Counted from the first letter of the stretch, positions 1 to 8,963 are shown. The stretch: DNA of 64,000 bases from SZUA-35 sp964351995 (GCA_964351995.1 CAYGQE010000028.1:1-64000), one strand, 5' to 3'. Program-made: numbers and translations. The notes: generated by a model from the sequence alone, not told the origin.

Positions 1-463
1 GCGATGCCGGCATCACCGCCAGCTCTCCGGTGGATTGGGTGAACGTTGCTGGCTGCTGGTCGACCGTGACGCTCTCGACCGTCAGGCCGAACAGATCGAG
101 GTTGAAGCTGCCGAGATCCTGCGTTGCTTCGGCAACGATGATGGTCTCGCCGTCGAGATTGGTGGTCGCCGGGTCCCAAGCGAGGCCGAGGTCGTAGCTG
201 ACGACGTCGTAGCCGCCGTTGCCGGTTGACCCGACGTAGGGATCGTCGAGCGAGTCGGCGCCAGCATTGGCCACGATGAGCGAAGCTGGTGGGGCGGTGG
301 TCGGAGCGGTGGTGGGCTCCGGTGCTGCAGGGCTGACACCTTCAGCGGCCGTTGCCGGAGTCCCCCTGGCGGCCTGGTCTTCCGCAGCGGTGCATGCAGT
401 CGCCACCAGCAACGCTGTGACGAAGGCGGCAACGATGCGTGTGCTGGATCGATTCGTGGCCAC
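1..463 (-). CDS. M1-family metallopeptidase, lipoprotein, N-terminal part (runs off window)
   Basis: The minus frame is open from a GTG at 463 to the window edge. The product begins with a basic stretch, a hydrophobic segment and a lipobox-like LVATAC, which suggests lipidation and surface anchoring. A low-complexity Ala/Pro/Thr linker follows. Then comes a sequence typical of the N-terminal beta domain of M1 aminopeptidases (GGYDVVSYDLGLAWDP, later FNLDLFGLTVESVTVD). The catalytic HExxH lies outside the window, so activity cannot be judged. In the family this domain precedes a zinc peptidase that trims N-terminal residues from peptides. The start is chosen because the upstream codons carry no lipoprotein features and GTG directly precedes the basic n-region. 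Confidence 0.75.
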   Translation of the reverse strand, partial: MATNRSSTRIVAAFVTALLVATACTAAEDQAARGTPATAAEGVSPAAPEPTTAPTTAPPASLIVANAGADSLDDPYVGSTGNGGYDVVSYDLGLAWDPATTNLDGETIIVAEATQDLGSFNLDLFGLTVESVTVDQQPATFTQSTGELAVMPAS

Positions 464-504
464 ACAACAGCATGACGCACGACCACCGCTTTTGTCTGTC
501 GAGA

Positions 505-1335
505 TCAGTACGGCTTGTCGCCAGCGACGGTGACGCGTTCCATCACTCGACGTTCGGGGTAGTAGTCGTTGACGGCGTAGTGGGCCACGGCGCGGTTGTC
601 CCACATCACCACGGTGCCCGGCGCCCACTTGACACGGCACTGGAACTCTGGCGTCGCGGTGAGCTCGTAGAGGTGGTCCAGCCAGTGCCGGCCTTGGACT
701 GCGTCGACACCGCTCAGGCCGATGCCAAAGGGTTGGTTGACGAACAAGCTCTTGCGACCGGTCTCGGGGTGGGTGCGAATGGCGGGATGGTGCACCGTTG
801 GCAGATCGGCTCGGAACCCTGCGAGATCTTCGGGAGACATCCCTCGGCCGAAGGTGCGCATCCAGTCGTGGGCCTGGGTCAGCGGTTGCAGGAACTCTTG
901 GACTTCAACGCTGAGCGACTCATACGCGGCCCCCAACGACGAGAACATCGTGTCGCCGCCGCCCGATGCGGGCAGCTCGATCGCACGCAGGATCGACCCG
1001 AGCGGGGGCTCGGCCCGCCAGGTCATGTCGATGTGCCACTGGTTTTCATAGCCAGGATTCGCGTGATCGTGCTCGAGCCGAACCACACCTTCGATGCCGT
1101 CGGGGTGAGGGGTGAAGTGTCGGTTGCCCTTGATGAACGGGTACTCGTCGATGTCGCCGAAACGGCGGGCGAACGCCAGGTGCGCTTCGGGGTCGAGGTC
1201 CTGGTCACGGAACACCAGCACGCTGTGGTCCAAGAAGGCGGTGTGGATTTCGGCGAACTGGGTGTCGTCGAGGGTGTTGAGGTCGACATCGGTGACCTCG
1301 GCCCCGACGGGCGGCGTGATGCGTTCGATTTTCAT
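505..1335 (-). CDS. TauD/TfdA-family 2-oxoglutarate dioxygenase
   Basis: The protein is 276 aa, the normal length for the TauD/TfdA family of Fe(II)/2-oxoglutarate-dependent dioxygenases. The iron triad is visible: H101 and D103 in WHIDMTW, and H252 in AVAHYAV. R263 in YYPERRVMERV is placed to bind 2-oxoglutarate. Such enzymes hydroxylate small organic acids, sulfonates or aromatic ethers, but the substrate cannot be read from sequence. The gene lies 11 bp downstream of a membrane-protein gene and 21 bp further from a P450, all on the minus strand, so the three may form one transcript for oxidative catabolism. Nothing looks truncated. Confidence 0.9.
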   Translation of the reverse strand: MKIERITPPVGAEVTDVDLNTLDDTQFAEIHTAFLDHSVLVFRDQDLDPEAHLAFARRFGDIDEYPFIKGNRHFTPHPDGIEGVVRLEHDHANPGYENQWHIDMTWRAEPPLGSILRAIELPASGGGDTMFSSLGAAYESLSVEVQEFLQPLTQAHDWMRTFGRGMSPEDLAGFRADLPTVHHPAIRTHPETGRKSLFVNQPFGIGLSGVDAVQGRHWLDHLYELTATPEFQCRVKWAPGTVVMWDNRAVAHYAVNDYYPERRVMERVTVAGDKPY

Positions 1336-1346
1336 GGCGGATCTCC

Positions 1347-2540
1347 CTACTGGCTGGAAGTGATGTGCTTGCTGGAAGTTCTGGGCCGATCGGCGGCACC
1401 GATCTGGTCTAGATACTCAACACGCACGGCGAGCGCTTGGCGAATTTCAATGATGAGGTCGTCGAAGAATTCTTCGCGATAGGCCTGGTCGGTCAGGGCT
1501 GAGACCGTGAATTGCAGAGCGGTGAATGCCATCAGGAATCCGGTGACTTTCAAAAGCTCGGCGGTGAGCGGAATCTCTGCCCCGAAGAGTTCGAGGTCGA
1601 TGATTCGGTCGATGCCATCTGCGCCACCGACGGTCCATTGCGCAATCGTGTCCGGTCGCACCGTTACCAGTCCGAAGGCCAGATAGAAGGCCCCGACGAT
1701 GGCCATGACCAGGGCGATCTGAACGCCGAGGGTGAAAAGGGCGAGCACGCCAACGTTGACGCGATCCGTGCGAGACAATGCAGGGGTGCGCTCTGGGTCA
1801 GCTGCGCCACATTCGATCGGAGCGTTGGTCTCGTTGACGATCGAGCTGACGGTTGCTGAGCTGTCGAATCGGGCGACGTTCTCGAGTTCGACCGGCAGTC
1901 GAATCAAAACGAACAGCGCAGAAATCAACACGAGGCCGCCTGAGGCAACGAGGAACAGCGGCGTGGTGAAGCCGTCCGCGACCTGCCACAGCTCTGCGTT
2001 CATGAACAAGAACATGGTGAAGATGAGCAGCAACGGGAGCGAGCGGATCATCAGCCCGACGATGTCGCCCACCTGATGGGCGAGATGGCGAAGCGCCCAC
2101 ACGATGATGGAGAGCAGCCCGAAGCCGTAGACCAGCCGGATCAACAGTAGGAAGAAGAGACTCCCGAGCACCTCGAGAGCGAAGTCGCCGATCGAGCTGT
2201 TGTCGAGGAGGACGGGGAGCAGAGCAGGGGCGAGCACGAAGGCAGCAAGTTCGATACGGCCGACTCGGTCGGGAACTTGCAGTGGGCGACGGCCCCGCAA
2301 CCGGTTGACCCCAGCAGCGACGGCACCAAGGAACAGACCGCCAACCAAGGCAGCGCCGACTTGGTACCAACCGGTGAACCGGTCACCAAAGGCACCGGTC
2401 AGCCCGAACACCCAGAACACGGCAAGCAGCGGTGCTGCCCTGGTGAAGACATCGGTCGATGCTTGGTAGTTGTTGATCAGGTTCGGGAGCCCACGGCGGA
2501 TGAACCACCGCTCGACCGCCTCCTGTTCGGTGGTGTTCAC
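1347..2540 (-). CDS. multi-pass membrane protein of unknown function
   Basis: A 397-aa protein with about eight hydrophobic segments, for example near residues 35-52, 60-78, 98-112, 120-152, 165-180, 195-215, 270-295 and 335-350. A hydrophilic loop of about 40 residues sits around 225-265, and the C-terminal tail is charged. I recognise no catalytic motif or transporter signature. It lies between a P450 gene (21 bp upstream) and a TauD gene (11 bp downstream) on the same strand, so co-transcription is likely. It could be an accessory membrane protein or an uncharacterised permease. The ATG start leaves a soluble N-terminal helix of about 30 residues. Confidence 0.7.
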   Translation of the reverse strand: MNTTEQEAVERWFIRRGLPNLINNYQASTDVFTRAAPLLAVFWVFGLTGAFGDRFTGWYQVGAALVGGLFLGAVAAGVNRLRGRRPLQVPDRVGRIELAAFVLAPALLPVLLDNSSIGDFALEVLGSLFFLLLIRLVYGFGLLSIIVWALRHLAHQVGDIVGLMIRSLPLLLIFTMFLFMNAELWQVADGFTTPLFLVASGGLVLISALFVLIRLPVELENVARFDSSATVSSIVNETNAPIECGAADPERTPALSRTDRVNVGVLALFTLGVQIALVMAIVGAFYLAFGLVTVRPDTIAQWTVGGADGIDRIIDLELFGAEIPLTAELLKVTGFLMAFTALQFTVSALTDQAYREEFFDDLIIEIRQALAVRVEYLDQIGAADRPRTSSKHITSSQ

Positions 2541-2561
2541 CAGCGCAAGGGAATCAGCAAC

Positions 2562-3776
2562 TCAGCGATTCAACGACACGGGGAGGAAGCGAGGTCCGCG
2601 GACCTGCCCATTGGCCCACTTGGTTTCCTGCTCGGGATCGAGGGTGTAGTTCGGGAAGGCTCGCAGCCACTCTTGGAAGGCCACCAGCATCTCGAGCCTC
2701 GCCAGGTTCGACCCGGCACAACGGTGGATGCCGAGGCCGAAGGCGACGTGACGGTTCTTGGCTCGGTCGATCTGGAACTGATCGGCGTTCTCGAATGCGG
2801 CCGGGTCGTGGTTCGCCGCAGGGAAGGTGAGCAACATCTGGTCACCCGCATGCACCGGGCAACCGGCGACCTCGGTGTCGGTCAGTACCTTGCGGCCCAT
2901 CGTGACGGGTGCGTAATAGCGAAGCACCTCTTCGTTGGCGGTCTCCCACAGCAGATCGTCGTTGTCGACGGCCAGGAGCCGCTGCACGTCCTCGGGGTTC
3001 TGGGCGAAGTGCCACAGGCCGGAGCCGATGGCGCTCCAGGTGGTGTCGATGCCAGCGATGATGAGGAGGCGGACGTAGCCGACCTTCAGGTCCCACTCGA
3101 CCTCTTCGCCATCGATCTCTGCGTTGGCGATGTCGGTCAGCATGTCGTCTTGCGGATTGTCGAGCCGATCGCGGAGGATGCCGTCGATGTATTCAGTCAT
3201 TTCCGCGTTGACCTGCTTGCGGACTGAGTTGTCGCGAGGGGCGAGCTGGAAGTTGCGGTGGATCCAGTCGCGGAACATGTCGGCGTCGGCTTCCGGGATA
3301 CCGGTGAGCACGCAGATGCCGTGGACGGGGATGTGCTGTGAGTAGGCCGCGGATGCATCGACGATGTCGAGGCCGTCGAGATCAGCGATGAGCCCCCGAC
3401 AGAACTCGCGCATGTCCGCTTCGATTTGTGCGACCCGCTTGGGGTTGAACGCTGGCAGCAACAGCCGGCGATGGCCCTTGTGGTCTGGTGGGTCAGACGT
3501 GATCGGGGGAGCGGGGATGCGAGGAGCATCGGGCCGACTCACATTGACCCAGATCGAGGAGAAGTTCTCGGTGTCGTGCGACACCTGCTGAATGGCCTCC
3601 ATCGACACCGGCATGAACGCACGGCCGTAACGCTCGGTGGTCGCCACTGGACACTGTTCTCGGACGTCATTCCAGATGTTGATGGCGTTGGAGCCCCATT
3701 GGTCATCGAGCCAGTCCCAGTCGTTGACCCAGTCGGTTACCGGCGGTGCCTCGTGCTCGCTTGTCCCGTAGCTCAT
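2562..3776 (-). CDS. cytochrome P450
   Basis: A full-length 404-aa bacterial class I P450. The I-helix oxygen-activation motif AGIDTT is at 241-246 and the K-helix ExxR at 283-286. The heme-binding loop FGLGIHRCAGSNLARLE carries the thiolate Cys353. The DPPDHKGHRRL segment near residue 95 is typical of CYP families acting on terpenoids and fatty acyl or steroid-like substrates, but the substrate is not inferable. Electrons would come from a ferredoxin/reductase pair not encoded next to it. It appears to lead a minus-strand group with the membrane protein and TauD genes downstream. The start is ATG and the length is complete. Confidence 0.95.
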   Translation of the reverse strand: MSYGTSEHEAPPVTDWVNDWDWLDDQWGSNAINIWNDVREQCPVATTERYGRAFMPVSMEAIQQVSHDTENFSSIWVNVSRPDAPRIPAPPITSDPPDHKGHRRLLLPAFNPKRVAQIEADMREFCRGLIADLDGLDIVDASAAYSQHIPVHGICVLTGIPEADADMFRDWIHRNFQLAPRDNSVRKQVNAEMTEYIDGILRDRLDNPQDDMLTDIANAEIDGEEVEWDLKVGYVRLLIIAGIDTTWSAIGSGLWHFAQNPEDVQRLLAVDNDDLLWETANEEVLRYYAPVTMGRKVLTDTEVAGCPVHAGDQMLLTFPAANHDPAAFENADQFQIDRAKNRHVAFGLGIHRCAGSNLARLEMLVAFQEWLRAFPNYTLDPEQETKWANGQVRGPRFLPVSLNR

Positions 3777-3855
3777 GGTGCTCCTGTCGTTGATCCCCGT
3801 TCCGGCAAGCTAGTCAAGGGACTCGAGGTGCTCAAGCGGCCCTACGCTGCTGGCC

Positions 3856-4677
3856 GTGCCCGCACTTCTCGCTTTGGCCGCCGCGTGCACCTTCGGTGTC
3901 GCTGACTTTCTCGGTGGGCTGGCCACGCGGAAGGCCGCCGTTGTCGCTGTCACCTTGACCACCAATGTCGCGGGGGCGCTCCTTGCGCTCGTGCTCGTGA
4001 TTTTGATCGACGGCGCGTGGACGACGTCGGCCGTTGTTTGGGGTTCGGTCAGTGGGTTCGCCGGTCTGTGTGGTCTGGTCCTGCTCTACCAGGGTCTCGC
4101 TGACGGACCCAACCGCCTGGTCAGCCCACTCAGCGCGGTGATCGCTGCCGTTGTGCCGGTCGCCGTCGGCGTCTCGCTCGATGATCGGCCGGATGCTCTC
4201 GCGATCATGGGACTCTGTATCGCCCCGATCGCCATCTGGCTCGTGGCAGGTGGCGATCTCAAGATGATCGGCTCGTCGAAGCGGCCACTGCTCCTCGGAG
4301 TTGGCGCCGGTCTCGGGTTTGGCACCTTCTTTGCGCTCCTCGCTCAAACGCCCGACGATGCCGGTGCCGTGCCGCTGCTGGCGGCGCGACTGACGTCGGT
4401 GGCGATGCTGGTCCTGGCGGCAATGGTCACTCGGCCAGGCAAGCCCGCGCCGTCTGTTCTGTCGATCGCCGTTGTTGGTGGTGCACTCGACATGACGGCG
4501 AACGGACTCTTCCTCTGGTCGACGCTGGAGGGTGAACTCGCCGTGGTTGGTGCGCTCGTGAGTCTCTTTCCGGCCACCACGGTGCTTCTTGCTGTGGCAT
4601 TCCTCGGCGAACGGCTCGATCGCAAACAGTTCGCTGGCCTTGCGCTTGCTGTCGTCACCGCAGCCCTGCTGAGCTGA
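3856..4677 (+). CDS. EamA/DMT-family transporter
   Basis: A 273-aa protein with about ten short transmembrane helices arranged as two similar halves (opening ALAAACTFGVADFLGG, and again LDMTANGLFLWSTLEGELAVVGALVSLF). This is the EamA fold of drug/metabolite transporters. The likely role is small-molecule export or import across the cytoplasmic membrane, with substrate unknown. The start is a GTG; the region upstream is the promoter zone shared with the divergent P450 at 3776. The C-terminus ends normally in a hydrophobic helix. Confidence 0.85.
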   Translation: MPALLALAAACTFGVADFLGGLATRKAAVVAVTLTTNVAGALLALVLVILIDGAWTTSAVVWGSVSGFAGLCGLVLLYQGLADGPNRLVSPLSAVIAAVVPVAVGVSLDDRPDALAIMGLCIAPIAIWLVAGGDLKMIGSSKRPLLLGVGAGLGFGTFFALLAQTPDDAGAVPLLAARLTSVAMLVLAAMVTRPGKPAPSVLSIAVVGGALDMTANGLFLWSTLEGELAVVGALVSLFPATTVLLAVAFLGERLDRKQFAGLALAVVTAALLS

Positions 4678-4714
4678 CCGCCGGGTGGTCATCTTCCGGG
4701 CAGTTCGCCGCAGA

Positions 4715-5808
4715 TCATGCGGCGGAGCGGTGTCGAGCTCGGTGGCAGGGCGCGCAACGCGGTTCGAGTTCGTTGGTGACGGTGTGTCGAGTCATCTCGT
4801 ACGACGGGTTGTGGTCGAGTTCGATGAGGTCGGTGCTTGCACACTCAACGCATTCGTGGCCATGCGTCTCCATGACAACCCGCTTCTGTCGGGTGGTCGA
4901 GTGGCGTCGGCGGCTGGACGCGTTGATCGGTCGACGTTCGGCGTCGTGGATCAGGAGCCGGATGAAGGAACGGTCGAGTTGGCGGCTGATGGCGTTGGTC
5001 GTGATTGGTGTGCCGTCGTCGAACGTGTTTCCGTCGCCTCGAACGTGGATCACCACCTCGGTCGTGAGTGCGATGTCGAGGTCGAGGAACAACACGGTGA
5101 AGGCATCGGCGTGCTGCTGGGCGAGCGTGGGGATGGTCCAGTCGGATGCTGGCTGCCAAGACCTGCGAAGCCGATGAAGCGTTTGCGGAAGCGGTGTTCG
5201 GGAGGCCCGTGATGCGTCCGCGGACGCGGGTGCCTCTCTTGACGTGGTCGATTCAGGAACGTCAGTCACGGTGTGTGACCTACACGCGTCCGCGGACGCA
5301 ACGGTGGCATCTTCGCTCGGAGTTTGGGCGATGCGGCGAACGAGTTCTTCGACCGCAGCGATGATCGGCTTGGCGGTTGACGGCGGAAGTGCGATTCGGA
5401 TGATGCACATGCCGTCGCCGTCGGTGTAGCTGGTGAAACTGCGGTCGTCGTGGAGTCGCTGATCGCGAGCGGTGTCAGCTTCGTCGAGCGAAAGCACACG
5501 AGCGATCGCCGTGGTGAGACGGTTGGCCGAGCGCTTCTCGGCGAGTTCGAGGAGCATCGCTTCGTTGTCGGGGACTGCCCAGCGGGTGAGGATCCGAGCT
5601 TTAGGACTTCAGCGGATAGGGAGAGCACGCAGTGCGTCAACCCGCTGAATCCAAGGAATAGTCACGGCGCGCAGCGCCTATCCGCTCTTCCCCTTGGCGT
5701 AGGAAATGTCGTTGGATCCGAACGCGGCATCGATCCGTGGGAGTTCTCGCAGCGCGTGGCCGATGCGGACCCATTCTCGTGCGGTCGAGGTGTGCATCTT
5801 GGGTTCGA
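4715..5808 (-). pseudogene. DUF222 / HNH endonuclease-like gene, interrupted and 5'-truncated
   Basis: Two pieces of one DUF222-HNH protein lie in the same minus frame. The N-terminal piece (about 5695-5808) reads TSTAREWVRIGHALRELP and IDAAFGSNDISYAK. The C-terminal piece (5602 down to 4715) resumes at KARILTRWAVPDNEAMLLEL and ends in an HNH domain with HECVEC, ELDHNP and CAPCHRARH. Between them is a 93-bp insertion bearing in-frame stops. The roughly 60-100 residues expected before the N-terminal piece are missing, because the frame runs directly into the end of the neighbouring hydrolase gene at 5821. DUF222-HNH genes are multicopy in many actinobacteria and of unclear role. An ATG at 5557 could still give a 280-aa fragment. 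Confidence 0.85.
5603..5695. repeat. 93-bp palindromic insertion element inside the DUF222-HNH gene
   Basis: The insertion adds exactly 31 codons with in-frame stops between two Lys codons of the host reading frame. A possible YTT target duplication is seen (TTT at 5600-5602, CTT at 5693-5695). An outer perfect 10-bp inverted repeat AGCGGATAGG / CCTATCCGCT lies at 5611-5620 and 5677-5686. Two inner hairpins share a GCA loop: GCAC-GCA-GTGC at 5625-5635 and GGCGC-GCA-GCGCC at 5666-5678. An alternative 8-bp pairing joins TTCAGCGG (5608-5615) to CCGCTGAA (5642-5649) and would compete with the outer stem. It is too small to encode a transposase, so it is probably a non-autonomous MITE/REP-like element. 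Confidence 0.7.
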
Positions 5809-5820
5809 GCTGGCGCGATG

Positions 5821-6957
5821 TCAGCGTAATTCGTAGCGCAGCTGAGCACCCTCGATGGTGACCGCTGCGTCGCCGTTGAGGCGGAGATGCTCGAGGTGAG
5901 CGTAGGTCTCGCTCTCGGCCATCGACCCCCATGACCGCTCTTTGAACAACGCCTTCATGTAGTCGTTGACCGTGCCGTTGCCGATCTCGTCGGACGCATC
6001 TTGGAGCACCGTGAGTCGTTCCTCGTGGTGGGTGCGGATGGCCTTGGCCCGACCGGGAAGATCGGCGAACTCGAGCCCGTGGGCGGGCAGCACAGTTTTC
6101 ACCGACTCGAACGACTGCATGCGGTCGAGGCTCTCGAAGAAGTCGGCGAGCGGATCGACGGTGGCGCCCATGCCCGAGATGTGCGGCGTGATCGTGGGGA
6201 GGATGTGATCCCCACTGATCATCACGCCATTGTCGACATCCATGAGGCAGAGATGATCGGGCGTATGGCCTGGGGTGTAGACCGACACCCACTCGCGGTC
6301 GCCGATCATGATCACATCGGCCTCGTCGACTCGCTTGGTCGGTTGCGGTGTCGACATGAACTTGCCGCCCGCGACCTGCATGGCCCGGTAGCGGAGCCGA
6401 CGGGCGAGCGGCAACTGATGCCGCTCTCCACCCCATGGGGTGTTGCGTTCGAATGGACTGTTGGCCGATGGCCGGTCGCCGTGGACGCTTGCTTTGGCTT
6501 CATCGGCCGATGTCGTGATCTCGGTCTCTTCGTCGTCGGCTTCTGCTTCAGGGTCGAGAAACGTACGGAATCGTTTGTGGGTGACGATGTCGGCGCCGAA
6601 CTTGCGGTGCAGGGTGGCGGCCTGACCGAAGTGATCGGGGTGCGAGTGGGTGATGACCACGGTGTGGACCCGGTAGATCGGCAGACCCGCTGCCGCCATC
6701 CGCTTCTTCAGGGCGCGCCAGGTCGGCAGGCCAGGCAGGCCTGGATCGACGAGCGTGATGCCCATGCGGTCTTCGATGGCGTAGCAGTTGACGTGACCCA
6801 GCCCAGGAAGCGAGATCGGCAATTGGATGCGCAACACACCGGGGGCGACTTCCTCTGTGTCGTCCCGCGGAGGTCGGCGCTCTTCGCGCATCGTCGGCGC
6901 CGGGGCGTGTTCGTGGCCCTCGTGAGCATGAGCGTGTCCGGCATGGGAAGAAGACAT
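5821..6957 (-). CDS. metallo-beta-lactamase-fold hydrolase
   Basis: A 378-aa protein with the metal site HSHPDHFG (HxHxDH) and the later metal-binding segments SVYTPGHTPDHLCL, ISGDHILP and LPAHG. This is the arrangement of glyoxalase II/RNase Z-like MBL-fold hydrolases. The N-terminus carries a His-rich stretch (HAGHAHAHEGHEH), possibly an extra metal-binding tail. I start at the ATG at 6957: an earlier ATG at 7017 would overlap the start of the divergent gene at 7017 and adds non-conserved residues. The substrate is unknown; candidates are thioesters or lactones. Its 3' end abuts the decayed DUF222 gene. Confidence 0.85.
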   Translation of the reverse strand: MSSSHAGHAHAHEGHEHAPAPTMREERRPPRDDTEEVAPGVLRIQLPISLPGLGHVNCYAIEDRMGITLVDPGLPGLPTWRALKKRMAAAGLPIYRVHTVVITHSHPDHFGQAATLHRKFGADIVTHKRFRTFLDPEAEADDEETEITTSADEAKASVHGDRPSANSPFERNTPWGGERHQLPLARRLRYRAMQVAGGKFMSTPQPTKRVDEADVIMIGDREWVSVYTPGHTPDHLCLMDVDNGVMISGDHILPTITPHISGMGATVDPLADFFESLDRMQSFESVKTVLPAHGLEFADLPGRAKAIRTHHEERLTVLQDASDEIGNGTVNDYMKALFKERSWGSMAESETYAHLEHLRLNGDAAVTIEGAQLRYELR

Positions 6958-7016
6958 TGCGCTATGTCGTAGCGGACAGAAGGCAGCAGGTCGAACTGAC
7001 GTCCTATGGTGCGACA

Positions 7017-7694
7017 ATGGACGAGGCCTGGATTCTGTACCCCGAACTCCGTGAGCAGCTGATCTCGCTCGTCGTGTCCTTGGATGCCGCCGACCGGGAT
7101 CGCACCGTGCCTCTGACGCCGGGATGGACCATCGAGCAGGTCGTGGCTCACGTGTGTGGCCTCAACGCAGATGTGATTGCCGGAGCCGTCGAAGGTCTGG
7201 GTACCGACGAGCGAACGTCGGCTCAGGTGTCGACTCGTGCAGGAATGTCTTTGGAAGACGTCTGCGACGAGTGGCGTGGGTACGACGCAGCGATGCAGGC
7301 AGCGACAGCCGAAGTTCCTCTTTTGGAGCAGCGGCTCGCTGCAGACCTCGTGATCCACCTGCATGACGTGCAGCATGCGCTCGATCTCACGATTGACGAG
7401 TCTGACGCGGCCACTGCGAGCGCGGCACATGTCTATGCGGTGCGCATCCCCGATCGTTGGGCTGCGGGCACCGGTCTACAGGTCTCGATCGAACTGAGCG
7501 ACGGCTTCCGCTCGCCCTCCGAAGGCGAAGCCGACCTCGTGCTTCGTGCCACGCCGTATGACTTCCTGCGTTCAGTTTCAGGCCGCCGGAGCCGGACCCA
7601 GGTCGGGGCGCTGGACTGGTCTGGAGATGCAGCTGCGGTACTCGATCACTTCAGTCCGTACGCCGAGTTGGGCGACGTCGACGCCGAGGTGTAG
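7017..7694 (+). CDS. maleylpyruvate isomerase / mycothiol-dependent (DinB-like) family protein
   Basis: The product is about 225 aa when started at the ATG at 7017. The N-terminal four-helix region begins with LREQLISLVVSLDAADRDRTVPLTPGWTI and continues with QVVAHVCGLNADVIAGA, typical of the MDMPI/DinB fold. The second half is the sterol-carrier-like C-terminal domain (LRATPYDFLRSVSGRRSR). Family members act as mycothiol-dependent isomerases or thiol transferases in actinobacteria. The expected metal-binding His residues are only partly evident (VVAHVCGL, LVIHLHDVQHAL). It diverges from the MBL hydrolase gene with a short shared promoter gap and converges with the FAD monooxygenase. Confidence 0.75.
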   Translation: MDEAWILYPELREQLISLVVSLDAADRDRTVPLTPGWTIEQVVAHVCGLNADVIAGAVEGLGTDERTSAQVSTRAGMSLEDVCDEWRGYDAAMQAATAEVPLLEQRLAADLVIHLHDVQHALDLTIDESDAATASAAHVYAVRIPDRWAAGTGLQVSIELSDGFRSPSEGEADLVLRATPYDFLRSVSGRRSRTQVGALDWSGDAAAVLDHFSPYAELGDVDAEV

Positions 7695-7697
7695 CGA

Positions 7698-8963
7698 TCA
7701 GACCCTCGAACCGGGAGCGATCGTGGGCGGGGCAGCGTTGAGTGCTTCCATTGCGAACCCGGCCGCCGCTTTGTAGTTGGCCATGAAGGCTTCGATCTCG
7801 ACCCGTGGAATCACGTCGTTGATGTCATCGAAGTAGCCGCCTGAGCGCTCGCCGACCAGCTCGAGAATGCCGATGGGACCGTGGCCGCGGTTGCGCAGCA
7901 CGAGGGCCGAGATCGGTTCGATCAGTTGCTCCTCGAAGGCCGCAAGGGCATCAGGGCCAATGCCAGATTCCAAGAAGTTCGCACCCATCACACGTGCGTC
8001 GACGATGGCTTGGCTCGCACCATTTGAACCAACGGGATACATCACGTGAGCGGCGTCGCCGATCAGACAGACCCGGCCGTCGACCCAGCGGTCGACGGGA
8101 TCACGATCGACCATCGGGAACTCCCACACGGTGGGTGCAGCTCGGACCAGAGACGGGATGTCCAGCCAATCGAACGTCCAATCCTCGAAGGCGGGCAGAA
8201 ACGCGTTGATGTCGACGGGCTTGTTCCAGTCACTGCCGGCCAGGCCTTCGCTGGCATCGACGGTGATCTCGGCGATCCAGTTCTGCAGCTGCAACCCGGT
8301 GTCTGGATCAATCGAGGAGATCGGGTAGTGCACGAATCGCTGATCGATCGTGCCGACCAACGTGAACGCAGCACCGGACCGAATCGGCGGGCCGTACGCT
8401 GCCCCGCGGTACAGGATCTGCCCTCCCCACTGGGGTTCGGGCTGTTCGGGGTGCATCTGTGCTCGCACCGCTGAGTGCAGACCGTCGCCTGCGATCAACA
8501 CCGACCCAACGACTTCGGTCGTGTTGCCGTCGCGGGTGTCGACCTCGACGACCACACCGTCTGACGTGTTGCGGTAGCCGGTCACCCGGTGACCGCTTCG
8601 GAACGCATCCGGCCCCATCCGCTCCAGCACGGCACCGTGCAACAGCATCTGCAGCTTGCCTCGATGAACCGAGTACTGCGGATAGTCGTAGCCGGCGGCG
8701 CGGCCTCGAGGCTCGGCCCAGACATCGTTACCGCCTCGACCAACCAACGCCCACTCCTTGGCCTCGACACCGATGCTGTCGAGATCACCAGCAAAGCCGA
8801 GGTCTTGCAACTCGCGAATGGCGTTTGGCTGGAGGTTGATGCCGACGCCGAGCGGAGCGACGGTCCGCACTGACTCGAGAACCACGGCCTCAACGCCGAT
8901 CTCGTGGCACGTGAGTGCCAACGTCAGTCCAGCGATGCCGCCGCCTGCAATCACTACTGTCAT
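7698..8963 (-). CDS. FAD-dependent monooxygenase (flavin aromatic hydroxylase type)
   Basis: A full-length 421-aa class A flavoprotein monooxygenase. It has the GGGIAGLTLAL dinucleotide-binding loop at the N-terminus, a central IAGDGLHSAVR (DG fingerprint) and the second FAD motif LIGDAAHVMYPVGSNGASQAI. These enzymes use NAD(P)H and O2 to hydroxylate aromatic or related rings; the substrate is unknown. It converges with the MDMPI gene 3 bp away, and the icd gene lies upstream on the same strand. No truncation is seen. Confidence 0.9.
   Translation of the reverse strand: MTVVIAGGGIAGLTLALTCHEIGVEAVVLESVRTVAPLGVGINLQPNAIRELQDLGFAGDLDSIGVEAKEWALVGRGGNDVWAEPRGRAAGYDYPQYSVHRGKLQMLLHGAVLERMGPDAFRSGHRVTGYRNTSDGVVVEVDTRDGNTTEVVGSVLIAGDGLHSAVRAQMHPEQPEPQWGGQILYRGAAYGPPIRSGAAFTLVGTIDQRFVHYPISSIDPDTGLQLQNWIAEITVDASEGLAGSDWNKPVDINAFLPAFEDWTFDWLDIPSLVRAAPTVWEFPMVDRDPVDRWVDGRVCLIGDAAHVMYPVGSNGASQAIVDARVMGANFLESGIGPDALAAFEEQLIEPISALVLRNRGHGPIGILELVGERSGGYFDDINDVIPRVEIEAFMANYKAAAGFAMEALNAAPPTIAPGSRV

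Noticed and set aside
439..1482. A 347-codon plus-strand frame opposite the TauD gene
   Set aside because: It mirrors the TauD coding strand, has no recognisable motif, and the opposite frame carries a complete iron-binding triad.
2277..3227. A 316-codon plus-strand frame opposite the P450 gene
   Set aside because: Shadow of the P450; Val/Gly/Glu-rich composition from antisense codons and no motif.
3832..4692. A 286-codon minus-strand frame opposite the EamA transporter
   Set aside because: Extremely Arg/Glu/Gln/Asp-rich antisense of a membrane protein; the plus frame has clear transmembrane helices.
6001..6972. A 323-codon plus frame opposite the MBL hydrolase
   Set aside because: The minus frame contains HSHPDHFG and the other metal-binding segments; the plus frame has no family features.
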